64,000 nucleotides of DNA from Rutpela maculata (taxonomy: Eukaryota > Arthropoda > Insecta > Coleoptera > Cerambycidae), in contig OW386289.2 of the NCBI GenBank assembly GCA_936432065.2, positions 16,946,277-17,010,276 on the forward strand. The letters run 5' to 3'. Made by a program: the position numbers and the translations under genes. Of this stretch, positions 34,169 through 46,509 are shown one piece after another. The notes beneath the pieces were generated by a model. The model made no database searches, was not told the DNA's origin, and saw nothing but the letters and a program-made list of their open reading frames with translations. The stretch's first letter is position 1. Every line of letters starts with the position of its first letter.

Positions 34169-34399
34169 ATATTTTGATTGTTTTTTCCAAAAATGAAAGG
34201 CTTCCAAAAAAACGTCGAAAAGGACCCCGCACCTTATGGAAATGGAGTTTCGGTGAATTTTTTTGAAATTCAGGAAAAATGTAGGTCAAGAAGGTCAAAT
34301 CTCAATGGGCACAACTCTCACAAATGTGATTTTCATGGTGCAATTGACTTCCAAAAGTGACTATTTGCGACTAAAGTATATATCTCATTTATAGGTCTA

Positions 34400-36137
34400 T
34401 AGCAATTTTTTTAACTACTTTTATGTACTGGATTGTTCTTAACGTCAGTAAATAGTAAAATGAATACAGTTGTATGTTCAATCATTGACATTAAGTAACC
34501 TAATGGGAAACATCCTATTTTTAAGTCTAGCTAAGGTTCCTGCTACAAACCACCTAATACATCCAAATTAACTACACAGTCATAATCACTATCCACTTTA
34601 CAATATATTTAATTAATTCGCACTGTGGTATCCACATACAATAATCATATTTAGATTCTAATGGTACATTTATTTTCCTATCCTTAATCCGAAATAAAAA
34701 TAAACTTTTTTCATAATCAATGGGTGCTGAATATTTAAAAAAATCAAAACCTAGCACTCCATGCATTCCACTTTCAATCTTCTACAATACTAAAAATGCA
34801 TGATTTATTTGCTTCTTCTTTATTTCTAAAAAAATATTGGCTGTGCCTATAGGATACTGTTGAGCCAGCGTCTCCATTAATTTTTACCTTTTTCTCCGTG
34901 TCAATCAAGGCATGTTTAACATAGTTTGCAAAAATAATGCTTATAGATGCATCTGTATCCAAGAAGAAAGTTAATTAATTTGCTCTATATTTCATTATCA
35001 CGAAATTCATATTTCATATTCATATTCGATATGATTCCGTTTGCGCTCGAAAAATCCCTCTGAAACACGCACTTGACGCTGTTGTTGTTGCTTTTACTAT
35101 TTTGGCTTTCTGAGAACGTGTCATTTTCTGCATAATTCGCTTGGTGCACACCATGACCTGGGTCACGCATTTATTTATATTACCACGTACTTGACCTCTA
35201 AAATGACTATTATATGAATTTTGCTGCTTTTGATTATTTCCTGGTTATAGCTGTCGCTGTAATTATGTTTATGTGAAGTATTTCTCCCTCGGTAATATTA
35301 CGAGAACCATTAAAACGGTGATTTGAATTTTTTTGTCCCATGTGAAAAACTTGTGACTGATCACTGTTTGACCCGAGGAGTTATATCGTCCTCGTCCTTC
35401 GTATCACTTATAGCTGCTGTTAAACTTTGATAAGTTCGCGCTTTTATTATAGTACGCAATTGATGATTTCGCAACTTTTTCATTCACATTTGTCAACATT
35501 TTTATTGCGGTTCGTCTCCGTTTATTTGCGCCAAGGTCAAGTTTAGTAATAATTGTTCGATTTCCCTGCCGAATTCATCAATGGTTTTGTCAAGTTGTCT
35601 TGTCCTATTTAATCCCAATGCTAAAGATGTCACAGATTTCTTGGTCAACAAATGAGTTCTCATGTCTTTCACTAAGTTTGCAGTCGTGTCGTAAGTTTTC
35701 TCGAGTCGTAGTTTGGCATTTTGGGATAGTCTAATTTTTATCAATTATTTAATAAGTAATTTTTTTGTCCTAATCATTTAAAAGTTCAGAATAAAATTTA
35801 ATTGCATCAATCAACTGTTTTGTGCAGTCTTCGGTGCCATTCATGGACGGCAACAAAGATGCAGCTCTTCGTAAATCAAATTTTTCCGCCATATTATCTA
35901 TTTGTAGTGTATCAGTACTACTATTTACGTTTTTTAAAATAATTTTTAATTTTTTTATCTATTAATATACTGAGATTCAAGTATTATTTTAGCTATTTCT
36001 TTACTATAAGCTTTAATTTGATCAACTATCTCTGGATCTGGTTTTTTATTAAAATCTGCATTTAAACTATTTAACTCACTGTCTATTATAGTTAACTCTA
36101 CAAGTTTCTTCATCATCATCAAGCTCGATGGTACCAT
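34400..36137 (-). pseudogene. Decayed gypsy element: gag to protease region
   Basis: On the minus strand, fragments appear in gypsy order but in shifting frames. 36137-35955 is a 60-residue piece with true ATG. After stops, about 35900-35500 reads as capsid (RRAASLLPSMNG, then ENAKLRLEKTY-like, LLTKKS.TSLALGLNRTRQ, TIDEFGREIEQLLLNLTLAQ), matching insect gypsy/errantivirus-type Gag. Next are basic Arg/Gly/Asn-rich pieces (about 35300-35050) and a protease relic with FFLDTDAS (34962), followed by HGVLGFDFF..IDYEKS (34766). RT and integrase are absent below 34400. Many stops: non-functional. The upstream 180 bases are duplicated within the adjoining inverted repeat. Confidence 0.75.
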
Positions 36138-36255
36138 ATTATTGTATTGTCACCAGCATTGCATAATTTTGCAATGTTTCAAATACGACAATTAGAAGTG
36201 GGTGAAAAGTGAGTTGATTTGCTTACAATGCGTTAGAAAGTTATAGGTCAAGCTA

Positions 36256-36995
36256 AAAAAAGCGTTAAAAAAAGTCTAGGAAGCCAATTTTGAAACAGCA
36301 GTGACGAATGAGCGGGGCATCGGTTTTGTTGAAAATACATGTCTGTATTCTAAATTTTCTTCTTCAAGTTTCAATCAAAAGTAAGGATTCAACATTTTTA
36401 AATATGAATTTTGATCAAAATTTTCCTGAAAGAAGTACGGACCAATAATTCTATATTTTGTAATGCACACCATATATTTACATTTTTGAATTTATGATTA
36501 CTTTTAGTTATTGTAAAATTTGGATTGTCTTGCGCCTAATAGCGATAATTTTGGGATTATACTATACCGTTTATGTTAAAGGTAGACTCGTCTGAAAATA
36601 TAACATTTTTATAATAAAACTATCTCCCACAATTCTTTCCTCGGTATCCAAACTAACATCTAAACATTACCTTATTCCAGAGCATCAATTTTTTAGGTCT
36701 GTCAGCCTGAAACATATTTTCTTTTAAAACTCTATGAAGTTCAGGTCTACTTATGTTAATTTGCTCGAATTTTTTCCTCAACGATGTTTTCGCAATGTCG
36801 CTACATTCTGCTCTTTGCTCTTTTAGACCTTTTACGTCTCTAGTAATATTAAATTTTAGAAATTTGTTTCAAACTCTGTCGACTACTATTAACAATAGGA
36901 TACTTTTCATGGAATAATTCAATCGCATGTTGATAGGAATTGTCCCCTATACCATAACATTTAACTAAATAAATTCGTTGCTGTAAAGTAAGCAT
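36256..36995 (-). pseudogene. Mariner-type transposase pseudogene, left arm copy
   Basis: Mirror of 39261-40000. On the minus strand it starts LTLQQRIYLVKCYGIGDNS (helix-turn-helix N-terminus of the family), then SDESTFNING (first catalytic Asp region) and YFQQN (the second catalytic Asp replaced by Asn). Several stops and frameshifts intervene; the DDE C-terminus is lost. The decay is shared by both arms, so it predates the duplication. Confidence 0.75.
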
Positions 36996-39260
36996 TATTA
37001 GAATTTAAATTAACACAGTAATAATGAAAATGATATGGACACTTCAAAAACCTCATTTTGATTGTATTATTTCTTAGATACGGGAAAATAAAAATACACT
37101 GAGGTATTGAAAAAAATCGATTTAAACAAGAATTAATTTACACACAAAAATGTGCTTTGGTGACGTCTGTCATTTACGTACAATTTCATTAGTTTGACAT
37201 TTTGACGGAACTAAGACGTCATCAAGGCACACTTTTCAATAAATACAATTTTTCCTTTTCAAATTGGATTTGTTTTCAAAGAATTTTTGAGACCTATGCG
37301 GCAGTTTTCTCGAAAACGGTTGGAATTATCAAGTTCTATCAAGTATACCTTTTTTACGTAGAAATGACTCCTGCATGAGATTTTCTAGTCAAAAGTGCCA
37401 CTACGTTTCGTAAAATAAAAGATAAAAAATATTCATCATAAGGTATAGCTCATGAGGCGCCCTGCACGGGCTAGCGTGATGTAATAGATGAATTATTGTT
37501 TCTTAGCCTAAAAACTGTTTCCTTACCAAATTGGGAGAAGTTCGGTGAAGTTGAGATATTGCAAAAAAAAAGAAAAAGAATACAATTTTCACACCCTGTA
37601 TGTTTTTCCACGCCAACAATTTACTAAAGCATGTTTTGTTATATTCTCATATTTTGATCCAAAGAATCTACTCTTGAACTATGGCCTATTATTAATGGTC
37701 CACCCTGTATACAGTATTTTAGTATTTCCTAAACATTTTTTTTTATAAAGTGGCTTATTGTCAGAAAATTTAAATTAATGTTAATTTCTGTGGATACCCT
37801 GTATATTTTTTACAAATAGTGCAATTTAATTTCACTACTGTATAAGATAATAAACATTTTCGTAAACATATAATTTCCGTTCCGAGAATGAAGACACTAA
37901 TTATAATAAAATATAAATTTTTCAATAGAATACCTAATATTTATTATTTTGAAGTACATAACGGCAATAAATCGACTTCTTATCATTAGCGGAGTAATGG
38001 CTAGAAAGCAGTAGTTTACAAAACCATGAGTATGATTTATGATTACATTACAGTATTATAATTGTACAAACTGAACTGGCTTGGCAACTAATGGATCCTA
38101 ATATTACCAAAAAGTTATATATACGGAAGCCGGAGTATACCTAAACAAGTAAAATATGTATGCAGATGCCACCTTTACCGTTAAATGGACAGATGCTAAG
38201 TTGCGTTATATTTGTATAGAGTATAAAGGCGAGTATAACGCATGGATGTCGACTTGTTTTTATACGGATTTCAACTTGTGCGCCAACTATATATTTATAT
38301 ATATATATATATATATATATAGTTGGCGCACAAGTGGAAATCCGTATAAAAACGAAACAAGTCGACATCCATGCGTTATACTCGCCTTTATACTCTATAT
38401 GTTTATTATCTTATACAGTAGTGAAATTAAATTGCACTATTTGTAAAAAATATACAGGGTATCCACAGAAATTAACATTAATTTAAATTTTCTGACAATA
38501 AGCCACTTTATAAAAAAAAATGTTTAGGAAATACTAAAATACTGTATACAGGGTGGACCATTAATAATAGGCCATAGTTCAAGAGTAGATTCTTTGGATC
38601 AAAATATGAGAATATAACAAAACATGCTTTAGTAAATTGTTGGCGTGGAAAAACATACAGGGTGTGAAAATTGTATTCTTTTTCTTTTTTTTTGCAATAT
38701 CTCAACTTCACCGAACTTCTCCCAATTTGGTAAGGAAACAGTTTTTAGGCTAAGAAACAATAATTCATCTATTACATCACGCTAGCCCGTGCAGGGCGCC
38801 TCATGAGCTATACCTTATGATGAATATTTTTTATCTTTTATTTTACGAAACGTAGTGGCACTTTTGACTAGAAAATCTCATGCAGGAGTCATTTCTACGT
38901 AAAAAAGGTATACTTGATAGAACTTGATAATTCCAACCGTTTTCGAGAAAACTGCCGCATAGGTCTCAAAAATTCTTTGAAAACAAATCCAATTTGAAAA
39001 GGAAAAATTGTATTTATTGAAAAGTGTGCCTTGATGACGTCTTAGTTCCGTCAAAATGTCAAACTAATGAAATTGTACGTAAATGACAGACGTCACCAAA
39101 GCACATTTTTGTGTGTAAATTAATTCTTGTTTAAATCGATTTTTTTCAATACCTCAGTGTATTTTTATTTTCCCGTATCTAAGAAATAATACAATCAAAA
39201 TGAGGTTTTTGAAGTGTCCATATCATTTTCATTATTACTGTGTTAATTTAAATTCTAATA

Positions 39261-40000
39261 ATGCTTACTTTACAGCAACGAATTTATTTAGTTAAATGTT
39301 ATGGTATAGGGGACAATTCCTATCAACATGCGATTGAATTATTCCATGAAAAGTATCCTATTGTTAATAGTAGTCGACAGAGTTTGAAACAAATTTCTAA
39401 AATTTAATATTACTAGAGACGTAAAAGGTCTAAAAGAGCAAAGAGCAGAATGTAGCGACATTGCGAAAACATCGTTGAGGAAAAAATTCGAGCAAATTAA
39501 CATAAGTAGACCTGAACTTCATAGAGTTTTAAAAGAAAATATGTTTCAGGCTGACAGACCTAAAAAATTGATGCTCTGGAATAAGGTAATGTTTAGATGT
39601 TAGTTTGGATACCGAGGAAAGAATTGTGGGAGATAGTTTTATTATAAAAATGTTATATTTTCAGACGAGTCTACCTTTAACATAAACGGTATAGTATAAT
39701 CCCAAAATTATCGCTATTAGGCGCAAGACAATCCAAATTTTACAATAACTAAAAGTAATCATAAATTCAAAAATGTAAATATATGGTGTGCATTACAAAA
39801 TATAGAATTATTGGTCCGTACTTCTTTCAGGAAAATTTTGATCAAAATTCATATTTAAAAATGTTGAATCCTTACTTTTGATTGAAACTTGAAGAAGAAA
39901 ATTTAGAATACAGACATGTATTTTCAACAAAACCGATGCCCCGCTCATTCGTCACTGCTGTTTCAAAATTGGCTTCCTAGACTCTTTTTAACGCTTTTTT
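39261..40000 (+). pseudogene. Mariner-type transposase pseudogene, right arm copy
   Basis: The plus-strand copy of 36256-36995 begins with ATG at 39261 and IYLVKCYGIGDNSYQHAIEL, breaks at a stop after about 45 residues, resumes with SDESTFNING near 39665, and ends with YFQQN..PAHSS..LFQNWLP near 39960. The Asn in place of the second catalytic Asp and many stops mark it as dead. Same superfamily as the gene at 28022 but a different lineage. Confidence 0.78.
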
Positions 40001-40331
40001 TAGCTTGACCTATAACTTTCTAACGCATTGTAAGCAAATCAACTCACTTTTCACCCACTTCTAATTGTCGTATTTGAAACATTGCAAAATTATGCAATGC
40101 TGGTGACAATACAATAATATGGTACCATCGAGCTTGATGATGATGAAGAAACTTGTAGAGTTAACTATAATAGACAGTGAGTTAAATAGTTTAAATGCAG
40201 ATTTTAATAAAAAACCAGATCCAGAGGTAGTTGATCAAATTAAAGCTTATAGTAAAGAAATAGCTAAAATAATACTTGAATCTCAGTATATTAATAGATA
40301 AAAAAATTAAAAATTATTTTAAAAATTAATG

Positions 40332-40855
40332 TTTAAATTAATGTTAATTTCTGTGGATACCCTGTATATTTTTTACAAATAGTGCAATTTAATTTCACTA
40401 CTGTATAAGATAATAAACATTTTCGTAAACATATAATTTCCGTTCCGAGAATGAAGACACTAATTATAATAAAATATAAATTTTTCAATAGAATACCTAA
40501 TATTTATTATTTTGAAGTACATAACGGCAATAAATCGACTTCTTATCATTAGCGGAGTAATGGCTAGAAAGCAGTAGTTTACAAAACCATGAGTATGATT
40601 TATGATTACATTACAGTATTATAATTGTACAAACTGAACTGGCTTGGCAACACTGCAAGGATCCTAATATTACCAAAAAGTTATATATACGGAAGCCGGA
40701 GTATACCTAAACAAGTAAAATATGTATGCAGATGCCACCTTTACCGTTAAATGGACAGATGATAAGTTGCGTTATATTTGTATAGAGTATAAAGGCGAGT
40801 ATAACGCATGGATGTCGACTTGTTTCGTTTTTATACGGATTTCAACTTGTGCGCC

Positions 40856-40893
<38 letters not shown>
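40332..40893 (+). repeat. Third partial copy of the duplicated unit (direct)
   Basis: Matches 37769-38310 in the same direction (offset 2563, then 2566 after a 3-bp indel at CAACACTGCAAGGATCC versus CAACTAATGGATCC). It covers the inner end of the left arm and the spacer, ending in the same TTGGCGCAC-type edge and a (TA)n run (40858-40893). It abuts the end of the right arm with only 6 bases between. The short frame at 40722 is repeat-derived. Confidence 0.88.
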
Positions 40894-40896
<3 letters not shown>

Positions 40897-41888
40897 CTAC
40901 ACGCAGTCACTCAGCCTCCACACCATACATGGCCTACCAAAACTCCACCTATATACACGAAGTATTTAATTACATACTCTCAACGGTTAATTCAGCTTCC
41001 ATTACCTCCATAGGTTTAACTGGTATCCTTTGTATATATTTTGTACTTGTTTATGTAACCAGGCCTCCTTTTAAACATAACATGAGTTTACTGGGCCTCC
41101 AAACGGTATTGCCACTTTTCCTAGACGTAATTTGCCCTTATATTGTGCAAGTGAAAGATAGATAAATACCTCCGTTTAAAATACACCATAGTTGCGTGCC
41201 ATAAGGATTATTATCCGACGATGGGTGAGAAGAGTGGAGAGAAACGGTAAAATATATTGACAAGTACAACAATCTAGAGGCATAGACAAACAAATTAGTT
41301 AAAAATTTAAAAAGTTCTTTTATATTATATTATAAATTTTTATATTATAAAATAAATAATATAATATTAATAAAATAATCATCTAAGATTTTACGTATAG
41401 TACTTACTCTGTCATTTGACTTGTTAATAATTTCTTCAAGAGATTTTCTTTTTTTATACTGCAGAGGGGCTTACCCGAAACATTAATTGATATTTTCCAC
41501 AAATATGTCGTGTCCGCTACGGCCACTATGTTGAATAAATGAGTCAAAATAGGTTTTTATTAATTATCTCCTTTCCTGTTAGTTCTACCCTAAAATTAGG
41601 TATTACCAATATTGCAGAAAGTGAAAAAGTTACAACTTTTATTTAAACTATTTCTCTTAGTCGGGGAGACCTCCCTAGCGGTACGTGCATCCCCCCCCCC
41701 CGATCCTTTAGGACAATGGTTTTCATAAAGATTAAAACCTAAGGAACAATTTAAGACATCCCCAAAAAAAAAAACTGGCTGTACTTTCAAAATGGCGGCC
41801 ATATGTTAAAAAAAACTGTTGCCAATTTCGTTTTTGTCATTTAACACAAAAACTAAAAATGATGGACAAAAACTTTTATAAAAAAAAC
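40894..41888. other. Mostly AT-rich DNA, nothing recognised
   Basis: Contains a poly-C run (about 41690-41702) and no supportable gene or repeat family. Confidence 0.45.
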
Positions 41889-42225
41889 AACGTGCATAAA
41901 ATTTTCTGCAATTTTGTACCTATACAATATTTTGATAGGAGTTACCATTTTCCAGATAAACGAGTCCAAAATTAAGAAAACATGGAAATTCATATATCGT
42001 TAAATCAGGAAATAACTGACAATTATTGTAAGGCGTATAATACAACTTTATATTATTAACATAAAAATAAAATAAACTGAAATAAATTAATAATAATAAT
42101 AATAATAATATTATAATTTGCAGACATTTATCTCGAAAACGGTAACAGTGGTATCTGGAAAACGGTAACTCCTATCCAAATATTGTATAGGAACAAAATT
42201 GTAGAAAATTGTATGCGCTTTGTTT
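41889..42225. repeat. Small fold-back, about 340 bp
   Basis: The left arm (41889-41965) contains CCTATACAATATTTTGATAGGAGTTACC. The right arm (42135-42225) carries the inverse with GGTAACTCCTATCCAAATATTGTATAGG. AAT repeats (42089-42112) lie in the loop. Arms match over about 75 bases with substitutions. Confidence 0.75.
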
Positions 42226-42832
42226 TTTGTGCAGATACCCCCGATTCTTTGCTCTACAGGCTGTATTAGTAGGGATCGAGAAGAAAATGGATTATCCAGA
42301 AATCTTAACAATGGCTAATAGTGTGTAGACAATATAATTCAACCTCAAAACGTTAAGCAAAGTTGGGAATATGGACAGAATTTATTGATATGAATAAGCG
42401 AAATTAGGATGAGTGACAGTTCCCAAAAAATAAGCCCCACTTTTGAGAACCATAAAACACCTGTAACTTTCATCTTTCGAATATGGAATGATGTACCGGC
42501 TGGTCAAAGCTTAGACTTATTGTGTACTACGGGGTGTGTCTAGAAATTCCAACAGATGTGTGGAGTTAAAATAAGTCAATTGGATTAAATATATCTATAT
42601 GCCAAAGTGCTTCGTTTGTTCCATATAAAAATAATTAAAACTTCAAACTACCCTTATCCTTACACGTATTAGCTCATATTTTTATCAGGAATGATACGGT
42701 CATTCGACTTTTGTTTTTTTTTGCAAAATACATCTATTACCTGTATTTTGTTTCTCTTTCAAAATTTTGATAACTGACAGTCGGGATTTCCCGGACACGC
42801 GAAAATAAAAAGACGTTCTAAGAATATTAAAA

Positions 42833-43973
42833 TACAGGGTGTCCCGAATTGCATAGGCCAAACTTGACCAAGGAATACAACTTTTCAAAATAAGAAAAAA
42901 AGTTCCTATAAACATGGATCGGGAAGTGCTTAGTTTCCGAGATACAGGGTGTTCAAATAATTCTCCTGAAAATGTTTTTTTATGAATATTTTCGAAACGT
43001 CTAAAGATAAACAAATGATAATTTACACAGGAATTTAACTTTTTATGCTTTTTAAGACAAATGACAACTATGTACGAAAATAATTCAGGAGCGGGTGAAA
43101 CTGGGGGGGGGGGGGGGTTAGGTATAATTTAGCCCCAACTTTATTGTGTGACACTTTTACATTAATTTATGAGCAGAACTTAAAAATTTGAAGTTTTCTA
43201 CACAAAAAACACATTTCTAAATTTTAGGTGGGTTCGAATAAAAACATCTTTAGGAAATCTTCTGCGATATTCGCGTACCCGGCATTCCCGTTTCCATTAC
43301 AATATCCATGAATAAAATGAATATCCGCGTACTCCACATTACTAAACATGACCATTTTTTCTTTTCAATACAACACTTTTTCCAAAAGGAACTAATAAAA
43401 CTACAGAACAATGAACTACAGAAAACACAAAAAACAACGTCATTATTGTCATTCCGACATTGCATGCTAGATTAGTTTTCATTTGTTACAAACATTACAA
43501 TCATGGCACACTCCTGCATACCAGGAATGCTGGTAATAATGGTTACTAATTAATAAAGTTCAGATAAGATTTACTCAAAAACTGATAATTTTAGAGAAAA
43601 AACACTTTTTGTGCAGCAAACTTCAAATTTTTAAGTTCTGCTCATAAATTATTGTAAAACTGTCACACAATAAAGTTGGGGCTAAATTATACCTAGGCCC
43701 CCTCAGTTTCACCCGCTCCTGAATGATTTTCGTACATAGTTATTATTTTGTCTTAAAAAGCATAAAAAGTTAAATTCCTGTGTAAATTATCATTTGTTTA
43801 TCTTTAGACGTTTCAAAAATATTCATAAAAAACATTTTCAAGAGAATTACTTGAACACCCTGTATCTCGGAAACTAAGCACTTCCCGACCCATGTTTATA
43901 GGAACTTTTTTCTTATTTTGAAAGGTTGTATTGCTTAGTGAAGTTTGGCCTATGCAATTCGGGACACCCTGTA
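42833..43973. mobile_element. Fold-back element with TACAGGGTGTCCC ends
   Basis: Arms 42833-43215 and about 43590-43973 are inverted copies, beginning TACAGGGTGTCCCGAATTGC and ending with its inverse; the outermost TA may be the target dinucleotide. A G-run (43106-43119) in the left arm is absent from the right (GGCCCCCTC). The loop is about 375 bp and holds no gene. Ends of the ACAGGGTG type also bound the fold-back at 14441-16310. Confidence 0.85.
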
Positions 43974-45324
43974 CATACCTAATAGGGGAATCAGAAACTC
44001 TAGTTACGAGAAACCATAGTTTCCTTTTCGACGGCTGTCCATTTTTTATGACTCGCCCGGTATCTAACAGCTAATTTATTATATAATGTAACTAATATAA
44101 ACATTTTGAGAGTACATATTTAATAAAAACCAAAATTGACAACATTTTCAAAAATTGCTAAATTATTAAAACGTCAAACGTAGTCCAAACAAGTTATTTT
44201 TTCGGCCTCTTTACGATGGATTTTAGTATGTGAAACTGTGTTTTTCCGAGATGTGGAGAGTGGAGACAGAAGATTCTCAAAAAACAAAATTACTTGATTT
44301 TTGTAAAACCCTCAATATAAATTTAAACAATTATTTTGCATCGCCTAATTCATATATTCTCAGGTTTACAAGAATTCTGTATTGTCAATGGCATTTTTTG
44401 AATAAGCATTTCTACATTTGATAAAGATAAAATACTAATATAGACCAGCCGTTCTGCAAACAATTTTCATATGGTGAAAGGAGATCAATTTTTTTTTTAT
44501 CTGATACCTATGTAAGAATAATCTAGATTTTCGTATTTATAAATAGCGTGCCTGAATTTTTATGATCGTTTAAATAATTGAAATCGCTGTTACCTGCAAA
44601 TATCTAAGCCCTTATTACTCCAGTCAATTTTCGACAACTGACGTAAATAATTGTGGAAGTTTTGAAAAAGATCTGTCGCGCTCGAACCGCCATTTTGAAA
44701 AAATGCTGCTCACTTAAATCTTTATTAATAATTGTGGAAAAATATCATGGGGAAAGGTTTGCATCCCTTATCGCTAAACGGAGATACACTTCTCAAATTA
44801 CTAGGATGCCCAAGCGGAATGATTACCAACAATACGTTATATTATTGACGCCAGTTGTCTGTGACAACTGTCATTTTCACGTCATAAGTAAGTCATGATA
44901 AAGGTCATTTCACCGTCATCACTAACCAAAAGTTGACGTCATAATGAGGACACTTTGCTACTTAGGATGTCCCGAATTGGAACTGCATGTATTGCTCTCC
45001 GTTATTACAAAAGATAGAAAGTCGGCTATAAATGTACACAGTTTGAGAAATTCTGGGATTACAATGGTGTGTTTAGATTTGAGTTAATTTTTTCAGTTTT
45101 TGAAACAATGCGAAAAACCACAATGGTCCATTTTGGAAAACCCTTCATATTTAAATAGTTATATCAAGTAACTTACACTTTATATAGCCACTTTCTTTAA
45201 GATTTTTACAGGAAGTGTAAGAGAAGAAAATATTGTTTTTGAGATATTAACTTTTATTTCTTATATGGATGTCATATTGATTTTTTTTGTATTCGATATT
45301 ACTTTTAATCCTCTACTTTTAATG
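43974..45324. other. AT-rich DNA, nothing recognised
   Basis: No gene, RNA or repeat could be supported. A GTCCCGAATTGGAACTGCATG segment near 44965 resembles the end of the preceding fold-back. Confidence 0.4.
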
Positions 45325-45501
45325 TACTGTCGTGAGCAAAAATATAGGACAACTATTTTTTTCTAATGTAAATCTGTCTCTATTTGCACACTTGCAATGA
45401 ATTTTGACAAATACCTGACAATGTCACAAAAATTAAAGTACAATCAGATTTTAACAAAAATACGATATAAGACTTGTCCCATTTTTTTGCGCACGACAGT
45501 A
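45325..45501. mobile_element. Tc1/mariner-type MITE, 177 bp
   Basis: Begins TACTGTCGTGAGCAAAAA and ends with the inverse of TACTGTCGTGCGCAAAAAAA, followed on both arms by GGGACAA/GGACAA. TA dinucleotides at both outer edges are consistent with a TA target. Too short for a gene; the related autonomous element is not in this window. Confidence 0.75.
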
Positions 45502-46257
45502 CTACAGTTAAAAACAAAAAAAAAATATTTTTATTCACAGGCTATGATTTAATGTACTAATACCCAGAAATAGAGACAGCAATACTTGAAACACACTGTA
45601 TGCAGAGATGCGCCGAATAGAAAAAAAGTCGTTAAGCACTATGTAATTTGAAACTAGTCAGAGATATGAGAATATAGTTTTCACTACAATTAGTTTGAAT
45701 ATATACCTACATCCAAAGTATTCTATGTCTTATTAGTGACTGAGAATTTTTAAAAACAAAGGAATTTGAACCACAATACATAGTAAACAATATATTTTAC
45801 GGTGTACTATTGGCGCAAAAAACACCACTATACCAATAACAAATATGTTTAGAAAATTTGTCGTCTTAAAAGTGAATTGTCAATTAATTTTAAAAAATCT
45901 AAGCGGTGTCATAAATGTAGCACACAATAGATACCTAAACACTCCCAACATTCCTAGTGTTAGTTCAGCAACCTCATAACTCAACAACGAATAATGCCTC
46001 AAACATATAGAATTAATAATCTTCAAATGCATTTACGCGTTGCCAAAGTTACGGATGTCGAGTGAACCGCTACATCTAGACAATTTTAAACAGCATGAGA
46101 TATACAGCAAACGCTTTTAGCGCACTTTAGTGACAAACGGCTGAACTAAATTTTATACGGCATCCAAAACTGAGGCAAGTTGGCCTCCATGAAGTTTTGG
46201 CGGGAAAAGGTTTGTAACTATATTTATAACCTTTCTTGACATTTTACAATGGGTGGT
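45502..46257. other. AT-rich DNA, nothing recognised
   Basis: No coding or repeat signal seen apart from scattered AT-rich simple sequence. Confidence 0.4.
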
Positions 46258-46288
46258 CACTGGGCCTCCGTATACCGGAGGCCCAGTG
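46258..46288. repeat. Perfect GC-rich hairpin
   Basis: CACTGGGCCTCCG and its exact inverse CGGAGGCCCAGTG are separated by TATAC: a 13-bp stem in otherwise AT-rich sequence. A further CCCAGTG follows at about 46299. Function unknown. Confidence 0.9.
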
Positions 46289-46344
46289 ACCTCGGAGTCC
46301 CAGTGAACCGTAAAATTTACATGGCCGGATGCCCACTTGTACCT

Positions 46345-46466
<122 letters not shown>

Positions 46467-46509
46467 GGATGGGTTTATTCTAAAAAAAGTGTTTTAAAGG
46501 AACAAAATA

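Larger units (their letters stand above)
35931..40325. repeat. Large inverted duplication, 1.93-kb arms
   Basis: Arms 35931-37861 and 38395-40325 are inverted copies. All matched landmarks pair with a constant coordinate sum of 76256 (35955/40301, 36137/40119, 37545/38711, 37748/38508), so there is no net indel over 1.8 kb. Only isolated substitutions were noticed, for example one Ile/Val codon near 36037/40220 and a T/C near 36273/39983. The 533-bp spacer contains a second, smaller palindrome (about 38210-38397) centred on an AT run with TAGTTGGCGCAC on each side. Each arm carries a transposase pseudogene and a gag N-terminal fragment. Confidence 0.92.

Noticed and set aside
38156..38446. 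Frame starting MYADATFTVKW, repeated at 40722, as a conserved small protein
   Set aside because: Its repetition is explained by the direct duplication of the spacer, it runs into the TA tract, and the copies diverge by indels.
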